A DNA stretch of 46,908 nt from Herminiimonas sp. (GCA_027310305.1 DAIDBD010000013.1:1-46908), one strand, 5' to 3'; positions 1-10,605 are shown, counted from the stretch's first letter. Notes: generated from the letters alone by a model not told the origin. Numbers and translations: made by a program.

Positions 1-2
1 GG

Positions 3-131
3 CTGACGCCGATCGGATGGCTCATGCGCTGCTGGCGCGCATGCTCCGACGAGCTCCCATCTCCAGAGCTCACCGCTTTGCTGGAATCCCTCATCAAAAC
101 CAACGGTTTCAACCTCTATCTCCGTATTTAA
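3..131 (+). CDS. C-terminal end of an unidentified protein (partial at window edge)
   Basis: An open frame enters from the left edge (codons begin at base 3) and ends with TAA at 129-131, giving about 42 residues that finish in ...FNLYLRI. The tail has several Trp/Cys residues (GWLMRCWRAC) followed by a short helical-looking stretch. I do not recognise the family. A strong hairpin about 55 bp downstream fits the end of a plus-strand transcript, which supports this being a real gene end. Nothing can be said about function from so little sequence. Confidence 0.55.
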   Translation: MTPIGWLMRCWRACSDELPSPELTALLESLIKTNGFNLYLRI

Positions 132-186
132 CAAACTACCGGTAATCCCAAACCGTTGAATTGAAATAATTGAAATGGTTTTTTCC

Positions 187-215
187 AAACAGCCCCGTCT
201 CATGCGGGGCTGTTT
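187..215 (+). terminator. Rho-independent-type hairpin after the left-edge gene
   Basis: A perfect 11-bp inverted repeat (AAACAGCCCCG, then CGGGGCTGTTT) encloses a 7-base loop. The arm ends in TGTTT but no long T run follows, so termination is likely but may be modest. The rest of the 132-420 stretch shows no supportable gene; the short ORF starting inside the hairpin is not credible. Confidence 0.75.
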
Positions 216-420
216 GCATATGTACAGCCTTTTCATGCGCACTGCGCAAGAAGCGCGTCTATTCATCAAAAAGACCGACTATACTCGAGCATTGCCGGAA
301 TGAAAGCGTGCGTTTGAGTACAGAGACGGTTCCGTATCATCAGACTGTTGCCGGCGCGCTGAATGCCGGATTGCTTGCGTTTCAAATCCGGTAAAACTCT
401 TATTCGGTAATCGATTCCCA

Positions 421-2094
421 ATGCGTTACACGTTTCTTAATTCCAGATTTCTGCCATGGGCCATGGTCGCAGCCATGGCGCTGATCGTCTCGGCGATCTA
501 CGGGCAATTCCTGTGGAATCCGATCGTGTTCGACGACGCGAATTTTTTCGACGGACTCGTTCATTCGGAATATCTGCATTCATTTTTCCGATTCGAGTTG
601 CGCTGGTTGCCTTATGCGACATTCGAATGGACGCGTGTCTTTCTCGGCCTGGACCTGATCTGGTACCGCCTCGGCAACCTGGCGCTGCATGTCGCAACCG
701 CGGCGATGCTGTTTGCGTTTTTATGCAAATTGTTCGAAGCCGTTCTCGCGACGAAGCGGGCTGAACTCCCGCGGCAGGCATCGAGCAATCCGCTGCCGCC
801 GCTCTGGTTCGCTTTTTTCGGGGCGCTGATCTTTGCGCTGCATCCGGCTGCCGTGTACGGAGCCGCCTATCTGATCCAGCGCACGATCCTGATGGCGACG
901 CTGTTTACATTGATCATGTGGTATCTGTTCCTGCAAGGCGTGCTTCGCGGCAGCAGGTGGCGGCTGCTGGCTTCGGCCGCCGGTTACTTTGTGGCGGTGC
1001 TGTCGAAAGAGCATGCGATCCTGGCGCCTGCGGTGGCGCTGGCGATGCTTTTTTTACTGCGGACTCCCAGTCGCCAATTGTTCAGGCAGGTATGGCCGGT
1101 CTTCCTGCTGTATGGTCTGATCGGCGCGTTCGTACTATTCCAGTTCAAGAACAGGCACGTCATCGGCCTGGCCTATGAACCAAGAGGCATGGACATGCTG
1201 TCCCTGCTTGCCGCCCGCGATCCGGGCTTCGATCCTGGTCTGGCCTATCCGCTGTCCATACTGACGCAATCGTTCTTGTTTTTCAAATATCTATTGGTAT
1301 GGAGCGTGCCCGCTCCGGCATGGATGTCGGTGGACATGTTCGAAACGTTCGCAACCAGGTTTTGGTCATGGCCCCATACGCTCGGATTGATCGGCTTTGT
1401 TCTGTATCCGGTCGTCGCGATCAGGCTGCTGCTTCAGCGCGGTGATAAAGGTTTGCTGGGCTTCGCGCTCCTGTGCCCGTGGCTGATGTTCGCTGCCGAA
1501 TTATCGACGGTGAGAATCCAGGAATCGTTCGTTCTGTACCGAAGTTATCTGTGGATGCCCGGCGTGTTTTGCGCGCTGCCGTTCCTGTTCCGGAAAACGC
1601 CGGCGAAACGCGCGGCGCTGGTGCTCGCGGCGCTCGCGATCGTGATGATTCCGGTGACGTGGGATCGCTTGAAGACATTTTCTTCGCCGCTGCTGCTATG
1701 GAATGATGCAATGCGGCTGATAGAAGGCAAGGATAGCCGCCCCGGCGTGGAGCGGATTTATCACAACCGTGGATTGGCGTTCGCCAAGCTCGGCTATCCC
1801 GACGAGGCAATCGTCGATTTCAATAAAGCGCTTGCCCTCAATCCGCGTTATCTGCTTGTTCTAAATGACCGCGGTGCGACCTATCTGTCCATCCGAAAAT
1901 ATCAGCAGGCGCTTGACGATTTTGACAGCGCGATTGAAATCGAACCCAAATTTGCACGGGCGTATTTAGGCAGGGCGTTGACTTATGAAGCGCTCGCTAA
2001 TACGGACGCCGCGCAGCGGGATTATAAAGAGCTGTGCGGGTTGGGTTCTGTGTATGGATGCAAGAAACTGAAATCCGCGGTTTCCGCAAAATAG
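421..2094 (+). CDS. Polytopic membrane protein of the GT-C/TMTC-like type with C-terminal TPR repeats
   Basis: The 557-residue product has about ten hydrophobic segments spread over residues 12-420, then a soluble tail from about residue 445 with three tetratricopeptide repeats (typical A-x-x-x-G and A-I-x-x-x-P spacing, for example the repeat beginning RIYHNRGLAFAKLG). An acidic pair (D38-D39) lies in the first extracytoplasmic loop. Later come a His-Pro loop (ALHPAAVYGAAYLIQR) and an LSKEHA motif. This order resembles GT-C-fold membrane glycosyltransferases, including the TMTC O-mannosyltransferases, which also carry TPRs. A role in transferring a sugar from a lipid carrier outside the membrane is inferred from family resemblance only; the donor and acceptor are unknown. 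It stands alone, without neighbouring glycan genes. The start is the first Met before the first hydrophobic helix. Confidence 0.7.
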   Translation: MRYTFLNSRFLPWAMVAAMALIVSAIYGQFLWNPIVFDDANFFDGLVHSEYLHSFFRFELRWLPYATFEWTRVFLGLDLIWYRLGNLALHVATAAMLFAFLCKLFEAVLATKRAELPRQASSNPLPPLWFAFFGALIFALHPAAVYGAAYLIQRTILMATLFTLIMWYLFLQGVLRGSRWRLLASAAGYFVAVLSKEHAILAPAVALAMLFLLRTPSRQLFRQVWPVFLLYGLIGAFVLFQFKNRHVIGLAYEPRGMDMLSLLAARDPGFDPGLAYPLSILTQSFLFFKYLLVWSVPAPAWMSVDMFETFATRFWSWPHTLGLIGFVLYPVVAIRLLLQRGDKGLLGFALLCPWLMFAAELSTVRIQESFVLYRSYLWMPGVFCALPFLFRKTPAKRAALVLAALAIVMIPVTWDRLKTFSSPLLLWNDAMRLIEGKDSRPGVERIYHNRGLAFAKLGYPDEAIVDFNKALALNPRYLLVLNDRGATYLSIRKYQQALDDFDSAIEIEPKFARAYLGRALTYEALANTDAAQRDYKELCGLGSVYGCKKLKSAVSAK

Positions 2095-2196
2095 ACTTTT
2101 CTTCAGCGAGACTGGCAAAAACGCAACCATGGCTCTTGTGCTGCAAAAGACTCTCATCAAGACAGTGAACATTGCCGATTTGCGGAAAATTTCATA

Positions 2197-2388
2197 ATGC
2201 AAAAAACCGATACAGCGCGTCCGGATACGCCATGCGTTGCCGTATGCTCAACGACATTCGATGACGTGTGCCGTGGTTGCGGCCGCACGGTGGCGGAAGT
2301 CGCTCAATGGGTTTTCATGACGCCGCAGGAGAAGGACCTGGTCTGGAAACGCATTACGGCCGAAGGATATCCGCGGCGGCAATCCTGA
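2197..2388 (+). CDS. DUF1289 family small Cys-rich protein
   Basis: This 63-residue protein shows the DUF1289 pattern: Cys-Val-Ala-Val-Cys near the N-terminus, then CRGCGRT, a Trp after an acidic/hydrophobic stretch (EVAQWVFM) and a closing EKDLVWKRI. Four cysteines in two CxxxC/CxxC pairs suggest binding of a metal or Fe-S cluster, but this is inference; the family has no firmly established function that I can cite. The length is typical of the family. It follows the TPR membrane protein by about 100 bp on the same strand. No strong ribosome binding site is visible upstream of the ATG. Confidence 0.8.
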   Translation: MQKTDTARPDTPCVAVCSTTFDDVCRGCGRTVAEVAQWVFMTPQEKDLVWKRITAEGYPRRQS

Positions 2389-2492
2389 ACCGTCAGGGCG
2401 AACGGCAATCACGGTTACTCCCCAATTAACCTGCGCCTCTTTATGCAATCGCCTTGCGTGAACCGCCGTCAGCCTTGACAGGAACCTTCAAT

Positions 2493-3641
2493 TCAGTTTG
2501 ACGGTATGGATACCGTCAGCACGGTGCCGTTGCCCTCGGCGCTGTCGATCCTGAGGTCGCCGCCGAACATGATGATGCGTTCCTTGATGCCGGCAAGGCC
2601 GAAAGTATTGGTTTTCTTGCGGTTGCCGTCTTGAATGCCGATGCCATTATCGGCAATTTTCATATAGAACCGGCCGGCGTCCCGGTTCAGATCGATTTCC
2701 ACCTGCGTTGCCTGTGCGTGCCGGATGATATTGGTCAGCGATTCCTGCAGTATGCGAAAAAGTGCCGTTGCGCCTTTTTCGTCCAGATCGCGGTCGAAAT
2801 GCTCATCTCTTACCACGATGCTGCAAGCGATTCCGCTGCGCCGGCGGAATTCTTCTACCTGCCATTCGATCGCCGCCTGCAATCCCAGATCGAGAACGGG
2901 CGGCCGCAGATCGTTGATGATGCCGCGCACGCTCTTGATCGTGGCGTCGATCTGGTTCAATGCATACTTTGCTTTTTCATTGAGCTTCGGATGCCTGGTG
3001 CCGGTGCGTGCATGCAGCATGGAAGCGTCGATTCGCAACGCCAGCAGATTCTGGCCCAGCTCGTCATGGATTTCACGCGCGATGCGCTTGCGTTCCTCTT
3101 CCTTGATCATTTCCTGATGCGATGCCAGCTGGCGCAGCAGCATCTTCGATTGCAGCAGTTCATCGGTTTGCAGGATCAGTTTGCGCTGAAGATAGAACAG
3201 GTCGACAAACACGCGAACCTTGGCGGATAAAACTTCCGGCACGATCGGCGAAAAAATATAATCCACGGCGCCCAGCGTGTAGCCGAGAAACCGTTCGGAA
3301 TCGGAATCCGCTTCCGCCGTGATGAAAATGATCGGCGTATGCGCGGAGCGTGGACGGCCGTGAATCAGCGTGGCGGTCTCGAAGCCGTCCATCAACGGCA
3401 TTTTTACGTCGAGCAGAATGACGGCAAAATCCTGTTTCAGCAGCATGCGCAATGCTTCGCGGCCCGATGTCGCGGTGCTGATATCCAGGCCCATGCGGGA
3501 GACGATGGAAACGACCGCCTTGAGCTTGGCCGAATTATCGTCCACCACCAGCACCGACGCTGGCACGCCGTCCGGCGACAGCGGCTGCCGCACATGGTTT
3601 GCCATCATCAATACAGGAGAATCCTGATGTTCCATACTCAT
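2493..3641 (-). CDS. Receiver-histidine kinase hybrid (REC-HisKA_3-HATPase)
   Basis: The 382-residue soluble protein begins with a receiver domain (about residues 27-145) with acidic pair VDD near residue 34 and phospho-acceptor D78 in LLDVKMPLMDGFE. The usual switch lysine after the DY motif is replaced: the sequence reads DYIFSPIVPE. A short coiled coil leads into a HisKA_3 dimerisation domain with the His box EERKRIAREIHDELGQ (H192), then a NarX/DegS-type ATPase with an N box (QESLTNIIRHA), DNGIGI and a G box near GLAGIKERI. The family transfers phosphate from H192 to a partner regulator; here the N-terminal receiver makes it a likely relay member downstream of the large kinase 35 bp upstream on the same strand. 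A GGAGAG ribosome site precedes the ATG at 3641. No cognate LuxR-type output regulator lies nearby. Confidence 0.9.
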   Translation of the reverse strand: MSMEHQDSPVLMMANHVRQPLSPDGVPASVLVVDDNSAKLKAVVSIVSRMGLDISTATSGREALRMLLKQDFAVILLDVKMPLMDGFETATLIHGRPRSAHTPIIFITAEADSDSERFLGYTLGAVDYIFSPIVPEVLSAKVRVFVDLFYLQRKLILQTDELLQSKMLLRQLASHQEMIKEEERKRIAREIHDELGQNLLALRIDASMLHARTGTRHPKLNEKAKYALNQIDATIKSVRGIINDLRPPVLDLGLQAAIEWQVEEFRRRSGIACSIVVRDEHFDRDLDEKGATALFRILQESLTNIIRHAQATQVEIDLNRDAGRFYMKIADNGIGIQDGNRKKTNTFGLAGIKERIIMFGGDLRIDSAEGNGTVLTVSIPSN

Positions 3642-3675
3642 GCCCGCTCTCCGTATAAATTCAATCGCCGCGCAT

Positions 3676-6600
3676 TCAGCGATACAGCCAGACCCGCATC
3701 AGCGACAGCAACTGCTCGGTATCCACCGGCTTGCTCACATAATCCGATGCGCCAGCCTCGATGCATTTTTCGCGGTCGCCTTTCATTGCCTTGGCCGTCA
3801 ACGCGATCATCGGCAGGGTTTCGAACTGCTTGAGCGTGCGTATCTGGCGCATGGTTTCAAAACCGTCCATTCCCGGCATCATGATATCCATCAGCACGAT
3901 GTCGGTGTCGGAATGCTGTTGCAGCAGTTCGATCGCAGTCCGGCCGTTTTCAGCGGACGCGACTTCCATCTTGTTGCGCTCAAGCACGCTGGTCAACGCA
4001 AAAATGTTGCGCACATCGTCGTCCACCACCAATACTTTTTTACCTTCCAGGCTTGCTGATCCTTGATAAAGCTTGTCGATCAGCTGACGCTGGTTCTCCG
4101 GCAGCCTGGCCACCTCGCGATGCAGAAACAGCGACGTTTCATCGAGCAGTCTTTCGAGCGAATGCACCTCCTTGATGACGCCCTTGCCGACGAACGTTCG
4201 GAGCCGGTCCTGTTCCTGTTTCGGCAATCCGTCCACGCCAAACATGAGGAGCGGTACATCGCGCGTCGTTTCAATCTGCTGAATCGCATCGAGCAGCTTG
4301 ACGGGCGAAATGCCGGGCAGGTTCAAGTCAATCACCATGCAGTCGTAGCTTTTTTTCTTGAGCGCAGCCAGCGTTTCCTTGCCGGTCATCGTTGTTTTGA
4401 TCCGCACATCGCCGCTGCCGATGAGATCGACGATGCTGTCGCGGCGCTTTTCATCGCCTTCCGCCAGCAGCAGATCCTTGACCTTGCGCTGCGCGAATTT
4501 CACGATGCCGACCAGTGCATCCCGGATCTCATCGGAAGTCACCGGCTTGACCAGATATTCGAAGGCGCCGTAGCGCAGTCCCCGGGCCCGATCGTCTTCA
4601 GCCGACAGAATCTGGACCGGAATGTGGCGCGTGGCCGGATTGCGCTTGAGCCGCTCCATCACCGACCAGCCGTCGATGTCCGGCAAATGGAGATCGAGCG
4701 TGATCGCTATCGGTTTGAAACGTTCGATCAGCTCCAGCGCATCCGCGCCGCGTGTGGTGACGATGCCGGAAAATTTTTTCTCGCGCGCGGCGGCCAGCAG
4801 AATGCCGGCAAACCTGGCGTCGTTTTCGATCATCAGCAGTACCTGATCGTTCGGCCCCACGCTATCCCGGTCATCGATGAGCTGCACCGGTTGCGGCGCC
4901 ACGATTTCCCGCTTGAAATGCCGCTGCCCGGTATCTTCAACGCTCTCATTCGCGATGTCCAGGCCGATTCCCGCCGTCCGTAACGGCACAAACAGGGCGA
5001 AGGTGCTGCCCTTGTTGGGTTCGCTGGCAATAAGCCGCAATTCGCCGCCCAGCAGGCGCGCGAGTTCGCGGCTGATCGACAGGCCCAGTCCGGTGCCGCC
5101 GTATTTGCGCGAGGTTCCGGTATCGGCCTGCTGGAACGCCTCGAAAATCAGTTTCTGCTTGTCGGCGGACACGCCGATGCCGGTATCCGTTACCACGAAA
5201 GCGATCACGGTATCGGCATTGTTCAAACCGGTATGATCCACGCTCCATCCTGAAATGGTGGGCTTGACGCTGATATTGATGCTGCCTCTCTCGGTGAATT
5301 TGAATGCGTTGGAAAGCAGGTTCTTGACCACTTGCAGCAATCGCTTTTCGTCGGTCCAGGTGGCGGCCGGCAGCGAAGGCGACAGATCGACGGCAAAGCC
5401 AAGACCGTGGCTATCGGCGACGGGCCGGAAAGTGCGCTCGATCTGGTCGTACAGGTTGACGAACAGCACCTCGGTAAAGTCCAGCGTTACCGTACCCGAT
5501 TCAATCTTGGACAGATCGAGGATTTCGTTGATCAATCCGAGCAGGTCCTTGCCGGAGCCCTGGATGGTCTTCGCATACTCCACCTGCCTCGGGCTGAGAT
5601 TTTTTTCCGCGTTGTCGCTAAGCTGCTGCGCAAGAATCAGCAGGCTGTTCAATGGCGTCCGCAGCTCGTGCGACATGCTGGACAGGAACTCCGACTTGTA
5701 TTTCGATGTCAGGGTAAGCTGGTCGGCTTTTTCTTCGAGCGACAGCTTGGTGATTTCGACCTCGCGGTTTTTGCGCTCGACCTCGGCTTTCTGCTCCTCA
5801 AGCAGGCCGGCCTTGTCTTCGAGTTCTTCATTGGTCTGGCGCAGTTCTTCCTGCTGGCTCTGCAATTCCTGCGCGAGCGATTGTGATTGCTTCAGCAGTT
5901 CTTCGGTACGCATGTTGGCTTCGATCGTGTTGAGCACGATACCGATCGATTCGGCCAACTGGTCAAGGAAGGTTTGATGAATCGCGCTGTAAAGCGTGAA
6001 CGACGCCATTTCGACGACCGCTTTGACCCTGTTTTCGAACACGATCGGCAACACGATGATGTTGAGCGGCGCGGCAACGCCCAGCCCGGACGTGATGGCG
6101 ACATATCCGTTCGGAACATCGGTCAGCAGGATGCGTTTTTTCTCGTAGGCGCACTGACCGATCAAGCCTTCGCCAAGGCGCCATTCGCTGCTGACATTTT
6201 CGTTATACGCATAAGCCGACAGCAGCTTGAGCCTGGGGCTTTCGAGCTGGCTCTCGTCCATCATGTAAAACACGCCATGCTGCGCGTTGATCAGCGGCGC
6301 CAGTTCGGACAGCACCATTTGCGATACGGCGGCAAGATCGCGCTGGCCTTGCAGCAGGCGGGTAAATTTTGCCAGGTTGGTCTTGAGCCAATCCTGATCC
6401 GCATTCTGGCGCGTCGTTTCGCGCAGGTTGCGGATCATTTCGTTGACGTTGTCCTTCAGCTCCGCCACTTCGCCTTTTGCTTCCACCTGCACGTTTCGCG
6501 TCAGGTCGCCCTTGGTCACGGCGGTTGCCACATCGGCGATCGCGCGCACCTGGTTGGTCAGGTTGGCCGCGAGGCCGTTCACGTTATCGGTCAGATCTTT

Positions 6601-9600
6601 CCAGGTGCCTGCCGCGCCCGGCACGTTCGCCTGGCCGCCCAGCTTTCCTTCCACGCCCACTTCGCGCGCCACCGAGCTCACCTGATCGGAGAACAGCGCC
6701 AGCGTATCGGTCATGTTGTTGATGGTGTCGGCCAGTTCGGCGATCTCGCCCTTGGCTTCCACCGTCAGTTTTTTCTTCATGTCGCCGTTCGCCACGGCGG
6801 TCACCACCTTCGCGATACCGCGCACCTGGTTGGTCAGGTTGGCAGCCATGAAGTTCACGTTATCGGTCAGGTCTTTCCAGGTGCCGGAGACGCCTTCCAC
6901 CTGCGCCTGTCCGCCCAGTTTTCCTTCTGTGCCGACCTCGCGCGCCACCCGTGTTACTTCTGCTGCGAAAGAGTTCAACTGGTCCACCATGATGTTCACG
7001 GTGCTCTTCAATTCGAGAATTTCGCCTTTGACGTCCACCGTGATTTTTTTACCCAGATCGCCGTTCGCCACGGCAGTGGTCACCTGCGCAATGTTCCGCA
7101 CCTGATTGGTCAGGTTCGACGCCATCATGTTGACTGAGTCGGTCAGGTCTTTCCACGTTCCGGCAACGCCGGTCACGTACGCCTGGCCGCCGAGCTTGCC
7201 TTCCATGCCGACCTCGCGCGCTACCCGCGTCACCTCGGACGCGAACGAGCGCAACTGATCCACCATCGTGTTGATGGTTTCCTTCAGTTGCAGGAACTCG
7301 CCGCGCACGTCGACCGTGATCTTGCGCGACAGGTCGCCGTTCGCCACCGCGATCGTCACCTCGGCCACGTTGCGCACCTGCGCCGTCAGGTTCGATGCCA
7401 TGCCGTTGACCGAGTCGGTCAGGTCTTTCCAGGTGCCGGATACGCCGGCCACTTCGGCCTGCCCGCCCAGCTTGCCTTCGGTACCGACCTCGCGCGCCAC
7501 CCGCGTCACTTCGGCGCCGAACGTCGACAACTGGTCCACCATGATGTTGATGGTGTTCTTCAGCTCCATGATTTCGCCGCGCGCATCCACCGTGATTTTC
7601 TTGGTCAGATCGCCGTTGGCGACGGCGGTGGTCACCTGCGCGATGTTGCGCACCTGGCTCGTCAGGTTCGACGCCATCATGTTGACCGAATCGGTCAGGT
7701 CTTTCCAGGTACCCGCGACGCCGGGCACCTGCCCCTGGCCGCCGAGCTTGCCTTCGGTGCCCACTTCGCGCGCCACCCGCGTCACCTCGTCGGCGAAGGT
7801 CGACAACTGATCCACCATCGTGTTGATGGTGTTCTTCAGTTCCATGATCTCGCCCTTGGCTTCCACCGTGATCTTGCGGCCCAGATCGCCTTTCGCCACC
7901 GCCGTCGTCACGTCGGCGATGTTGCGCACCTGGTTGGTCAGGTTGGCCGCCATCGAGTTTACCGAGTCGGTCAAATCTTTCCAGGTACCGCCGACGCCGG
8001 TCACTTCGGCCTGGCCGCCGAGCTTGCCGTCGGTGCCGACCTCGCGCGCCACCCGCGTCACTTCGTCGGCGAAGGTGGACAACTGGTCCACCATCGTGTT
8101 GATGGTTTCCTTCAGTTGCAGGATCTCGCCCTTGGCTTCGGCCGTGATCTTGCGCGACAGGTCGCCGTTCGCCACCGCGGTCGTCACGTCGGCGATGTTG
8201 CGCACCTGGTTGGTCAGGTTGGCCGCCATGCCGTTGACCGAGTCGGTCAGGTCTTTCCAGGTGCCCGATACGCCTTCCACCTCGGCTTGTCCACCGAGCT
8301 TGCCGTCGGTGCCGACCTCGCGCGCGACACGGGTCACTTCGGCCGCGAAGGAAGAGAGCTGATCCACCATGATGTTCACGGTGCTCTTCAATTCGAGAAT
8401 TTCGCCTTTGGCTTCCACCGTGATCTTTTTGCCGAGATCGCCTCGCGCCACCGCCGTCGTCACCTGCGCGATGTTGCGCACCTGGTTGGTCAGATTCGAC
8501 GCCATGCCGTTGACCGATTCGGTCAGATCGCGCCAGGTGCCCGATACTTCTTTCACCTCCGCTTGCCCGCCGAGCTTTCCTTCGGTGCCGACCTCGCGCG
8601 CCACCCGCGTCACTTCGGCCGCGAAGGTCGACAACTGATCGACCATCGTGTTGATCGTGTCCTTGAGTTCCAGGATTTCGCCCTTGGCTTCGGCCGTGAT
8701 CTTCCGCCCCAGGTCGCCGTTCGCCACCGCCGTGGTCACGTCGGCGATGTTGCGCACCTGCGTCGTCAGGTTGGCGGCCATGCCGTTGACCGATTCGGTC
8801 AGGTCTTTCCAGGTGCCGGATACGCCTTCGACCTCGGCTTGCCCGCCGAGCTTTCCTTCGGTGCCGACCTCGCGCGCGACACGGGTCACTTCGGCCGCGA
8901 ACGAGGAGAGCTGGTCCACCATCGTGTTGATGGTGCTTTTCAATTCGAAAATCTCGCCTTTGGCGTCAACCGTGATTTTCTTGCCGAGATCGCCGTTCGC
9001 CACCGCCGTCGTCACCTGCGCGATGTTGCGCACCTGGTTGGTCAGGTTGGCTGCCATGCCGTTGACCGATTCGGTCAGATCGCGCCACGTACCCGACACG
9101 CCGCGCACTTCGGCCTGGCCGCCGAGCTTGCCTTCGGTGCCGACCTCGCGCGCCACCCGCGTCACTTCCGCGCCGAAAGTCGAGAGCTGGTCCACCATCG
9201 TGTTGACGGTTTCCTTCAACTGCAGGATTTCACCTTTGGCTTCGGCGGTGATCTTGCGCGACAGGTCGCCGTTCGCCACTGCAGTCGTCACATCGGCGAT
9301 GTTGCGCACCTGCGTCGTCAGGTTGGCGGCCATGCCGTTGACCGATTCGGTGAGGTCGCGCCAGGTGCCCGATACGCCGGCCACTTCCGCCTGGCCGCCG
9401 AGCTTGCCTTCGGTGCCCACTTCGAGCGCCACGCGGGTCACCTCGGCCGCGAACGAGGAGAGCTGGTCCACCATCGTGTTGATGGTGTTTTTCAGTTCGA
9501 GAATTTCGCCTTTGGCCTCGACGGTAATCGTCTTGCCGAGATCGCCTTTCGCCACCGCCGTCGTCACGTAGGCGATGTTGCGCATCTGGGTCGTCAGGTT

Positions 9601-10203
9601 GGCCGCCATGCCGTTGACCGAATCGGTCAGGTCTTTCCAGGTGCCCGACACCCCCTTGACTTCCGCCTGGCCGCCCAGGATTCCTTCGGTGCCGACTTCG
9701 CGCGCCACCCGCGTCACTTCGGAAGCGAACGAGCCGAGACGCGCCACCATGGTGTTGACGATCTCGGCTGATTTGAGGAACTGGCCCTTGAGTTTGAGCC
9801 CGTCGATTTCCATCGGCACCTGCTGGCCCAGATCGCCTTCCGCGACGGAGCCGATGACGCGAATCATTTCATTCATCGGGCTCACGAGATCATTGGCAAG
9901 CGCGTTGCTGGAATCGACCAGTTTTTCCCATGAGCCGCGCATCATCGGCAATTCGATCCGTTCGCCCACTTTGCCTTGCTTGCCGACGAGCCGCGCGACG
10001 CGTTCGAATTCGGTGATCGTCCCGCTGGACATGTCGATGATTTCGTTGAGCGTATCGGCGATCTTGCCGGGCAATCCGGTCCAGTCGCCCGGCATGCGCG
10101 TGGAAAAATCGCCGTTCCGATACGCTTTCAGCGTAGCGAGCAATACCCGCATGTCGAGCACGTCGGTCTCTGCTGCCGGTACCGCCAAAGTCTGTTCCAT
10201 CAC
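3676..10203 (-). CDS. Giant soluble poly-HAMP hybrid histidine kinase with three receiver domains
   Basis: The product is 2175 residues and has no membrane segment. After a divergent HAMP-like N-terminus (residues 20-150) come twelve copies of a 92-residue unit marked by GTW-K/R-DLT-D/E-S-V-N, with GTW at residue 187 and then every 92 residues to 1199 without any indel. A GAF-like domain follows (about 1300-1440), then a Gln/Glu-rich coiled coil, a HisKA domain ([11 protein letters not shown]1512) and an HATPase (N box [23 protein letters not shown]). Three receivers end the protein, with acceptors D1837, D1959 (degenerate domain) and D2106 (canonical, starting VLVVDDD and ending in SKPV). 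The architecture parallels fungal group III (Nik1-type) kinases. The start is GTG at 10203 or ATG at 10200; GAGGA lies upstream. It is probably co-transcribed with the REC-HisKA_3 gene. The sensed signal is unknown. Confidence 0.92.
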   Translation of the reverse strand: MMEQTLAVPAAETDVLDMRVLLATLKAYRNGDFSTRMPGDWTGLPGKIADTLNEIIDMSSGTITEFERVARLVGKQGKVGERIELPMMRGSWEKLVDSSNALANDLVSPMNEMIRVIGSVAEGDLGQQVPMEIDGLKLKGQFLKSAEIVNTMVARLGSFASEVTRVAREVGTEGILGGQAEVKGVSGTWKDLTDSVNGMAANLTTQMRNIAYVTTAVAKGDLGKTITVEAKGEILELKNTINTMVDQLSSFAAEVTRVALEVGTEGKLGGQAEVAGVSGTWRDLTESVNGMAANLTTQVRNIADVTTAVANGDLSRKITAEAKGEILQLKETVNTMVDQLSTFGAEVTRVAREVGTEGKLGGQAEVRGVSGTWRDLTESVNGMAANLTNQVRNIAQVTTAVANGDLGKKITVDAKGEIFELKSTINTMVDQLSSFAAEVTRVAREVGTEGKLGGQAEVEGVSGTWKDLTESVNGMAANLTTQVRNIADVTTAVANGDLGRKITAEAKGEILELKDTINTMVDQLSTFAAEVTRVAREVGTEGKLGGQAEVKEVSGTWRDLTESVNGMASNLTNQVRNIAQVTTAVARGDLGKKITVEAKGEILELKSTVNIMVDQLSSFAAEVTRVAREVGTDGKLGGQAEVEGVSGTWKDLTDSVNGMAANLTNQVRNIADVTTAVANGDLSRKITAEAKGEILQLKETINTMVDQLSTFADEVTRVAREVGTDGKLGGQAEVTGVGGTWKDLTDSVNSMAANLTNQVRNIADVTTAVAKGDLGRKITVEAKGEIMELKNTINTMVDQLSTFADEVTRVAREVGTEGKLGGQGQVPGVAGTWKDLTDSVNMMASNLTSQVRNIAQVTTAVANGDLTKKITVDARGEIMELKNTINIMVDQLSTFGAEVTRVAREVGTEGKLGGQAEVAGVSGTWKDLTDSVNGMASNLTAQVRNVAEVTIAVANGDLSRKITVDVRGEFLQLKETINTMVDQLRSFASEVTRVAREVGMEGKLGGQAYVTGVAGTWKDLTDSVNMMASNLTNQVRNIAQVTTAVANGDLGKKITVDVKGEILELKSTVNIMVDQLNSFAAEVTRVAREVGTEGKLGGQAQVEGVSGTWKDLTDNVNFMAANLTNQVRGIAKVVTAVANGDMKKKLTVEAKGEIAELADTINNMTDTLALFSDQVSSVAREVGVEGKLGGQANVPGAAGTWKDLTDNVNGLAANLTNQVRAIADVATAVTKGDLTRNVQVEAKGEVAELKDNVNEMIRNLRETTRQNADQDWLKTNLAKFTRLLQGQRDLAAVSQMVLSELAPLINAQHGVFYMMDESQLESPRLKLLSAYAYNENVSSEWRLGEGLIGQCAYEKKRILLTDVPNGYVAITSGLGVAAPLNIIVLPIVFENRVKAVVEMASFTLYSAIHQTFLDQLAESIGIVLNTIEANMRTEELLKQSQSLAQELQSQQEELRQTNEELEDKAGLLEEQKAEVERKNREVEITKLSLEEKADQLTLTSKYKSEFLSSMSHELRTPLNSLLILAQQLSDNAEKNLSPRQVEYAKTIQGSGKDLLGLINEILDLSKIESGTVTLDFTEVLFVNLYDQIERTFRPVADSHGLGFAVDLSPSLPAATWTDEKRLLQVVKNLLSNAFKFTERGSINISVKPTISGWSVDHTGLNNADTVIAFVVTDTGIGVSADKQKLIFEAFQQADTGTSRKYGGTGLGLSISRELARLLGGELRLIASEPNKGSTFALFVPLRTAGIGLDIANESVEDTGQRHFKREIVAPQPVQLIDDRDSVGPNDQVLLMIENDARFAGILLAAAREKKFSGIVTTRGADALELIERFKPIAITLDLHLPDIDGWSVMERLKRNPATRHIPVQILSAEDDRARGLRYGAFEYLVKPVTSDEIRDALVGIVKFAQRKVKDLLLAEGDEKRRDSIVDLIGSGDVRIKTTMTGKETLAALKKKSYDCMVIDLNLPGISPVKLLDAIQQIETTRDVPLLMFGVDGLPKQEQDRLRTFVGKGVIKEVHSLERLLDETSLFLHREVARLPENQRQLIDKLYQGSASLEGKKVLVVDDDVRNIFALTSVLERNKMEVASAENGRTAIELLQQHSDTDIVLMDIMMPGMDGFETMRQIRTLKQFETLPMIALTAKAMKGDREKCIEAGASDYVSKPVDTEQLLSLMRVWLYR
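6334..9645 (-). repeat. Tandem array of twelve 276-bp in-frame repeats encoding HAMP-type units
   Basis: The codons for GTW recur exactly every 276 bp from 9645 to 6609 (eleven intervals, 3036 bp), so every copy is in phase with no insertion or deletion. Copies 1-10 are highly alike at DNA and protein level; copies 11 and 12 (toward the GAF domain) are the most diverged. Within the array two unit types tend to alternate, marked by ADV...QLKET and AQV...ELKST. The plus strand of this array carries long spurious open frames that only reflect codon bias. Confidence 0.93.
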
Positions 10204-10605
10204 GATAGAGTCCTCAGCAATGCAAGTTGTTATTCAGAAGAAGTGCAAAAAATTCAAGGCTTCAGTGCATGAAGCGAAAAAGAAGCTTGTTTGCGAGGGC
10301 TGGCAGAGATATCCACCCGGCTGCCCAGTAATGCCGAAATGCGGATTCCGCAATTTTATCGATGAAGAATATAGCATTAATTCCTGAGCTAACATAGGAA
10401 TCCCCGGCTCTGCCCCGATCAATGGCGGCATCGTTATGTCGGGCCGCACGCGTCTTTTTTCGGCGTCGTCTGCAGCGCCCGGCGGCTGGCCGGATCCGCC
10501 GAGCTTGCCAGAACGGCCCGGCTGGCGGCAAAACATCGATTGGCGCCGCAAGACACATCTCACGCCAATTGACACGTGCCAATCAACAACGGATAGAATC
10601 CCGTC
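10204..10605. other. Divergent intergenic region with no supportable gene
   Basis: This 402-bp stretch separates the divergently transcribed poly-HAMP kinase and the GGDEF-EAL gene. Short frames on both strands read as low-complexity shadow translations and lack ribosome sites. The right part is GC-rich. It should contain the promoters for both genes; a candidate for the rightward one is listed separately. Confidence 0.6.
10569..10599 (+). promoter_or_regulatory. Candidate sigma-70-type promoter for the GGDEF-EAL gene
   Basis: TTGACA (10569-10574) is a perfect -35 word and TAGAAT (10594-10599) a good -10, separated by a rather long 19 bases. The predicted transcript start falls at about 10606, the A of the ATG, implying a leaderless message. 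No ribosome binding site is visible before the ATG. This is a prediction from consensus matching only. Confidence 0.4.

Noticed and set aside
170-394. A 74-codon plus-strand frame before the TPR membrane protein
   Set aside because: It starts before the terminator hairpin and runs through it, has no ribosome site and no family features.
6334-9645. The array as a CRISPR-like or satellite repeat
   Set aside because: Units are 276 bp, contiguous and in frame with conserved protein motifs; there are no spacers.
7288-9771. An 827-codon open frame on the plus strand antisense to the HAMP array
   Set aside because: It is the reverse shadow of twelve near-identical repeats with GC-biased third positions; the translation is His/Arg/Asp-rich repetition without a ribosome site, and the minus frame has clear domains.
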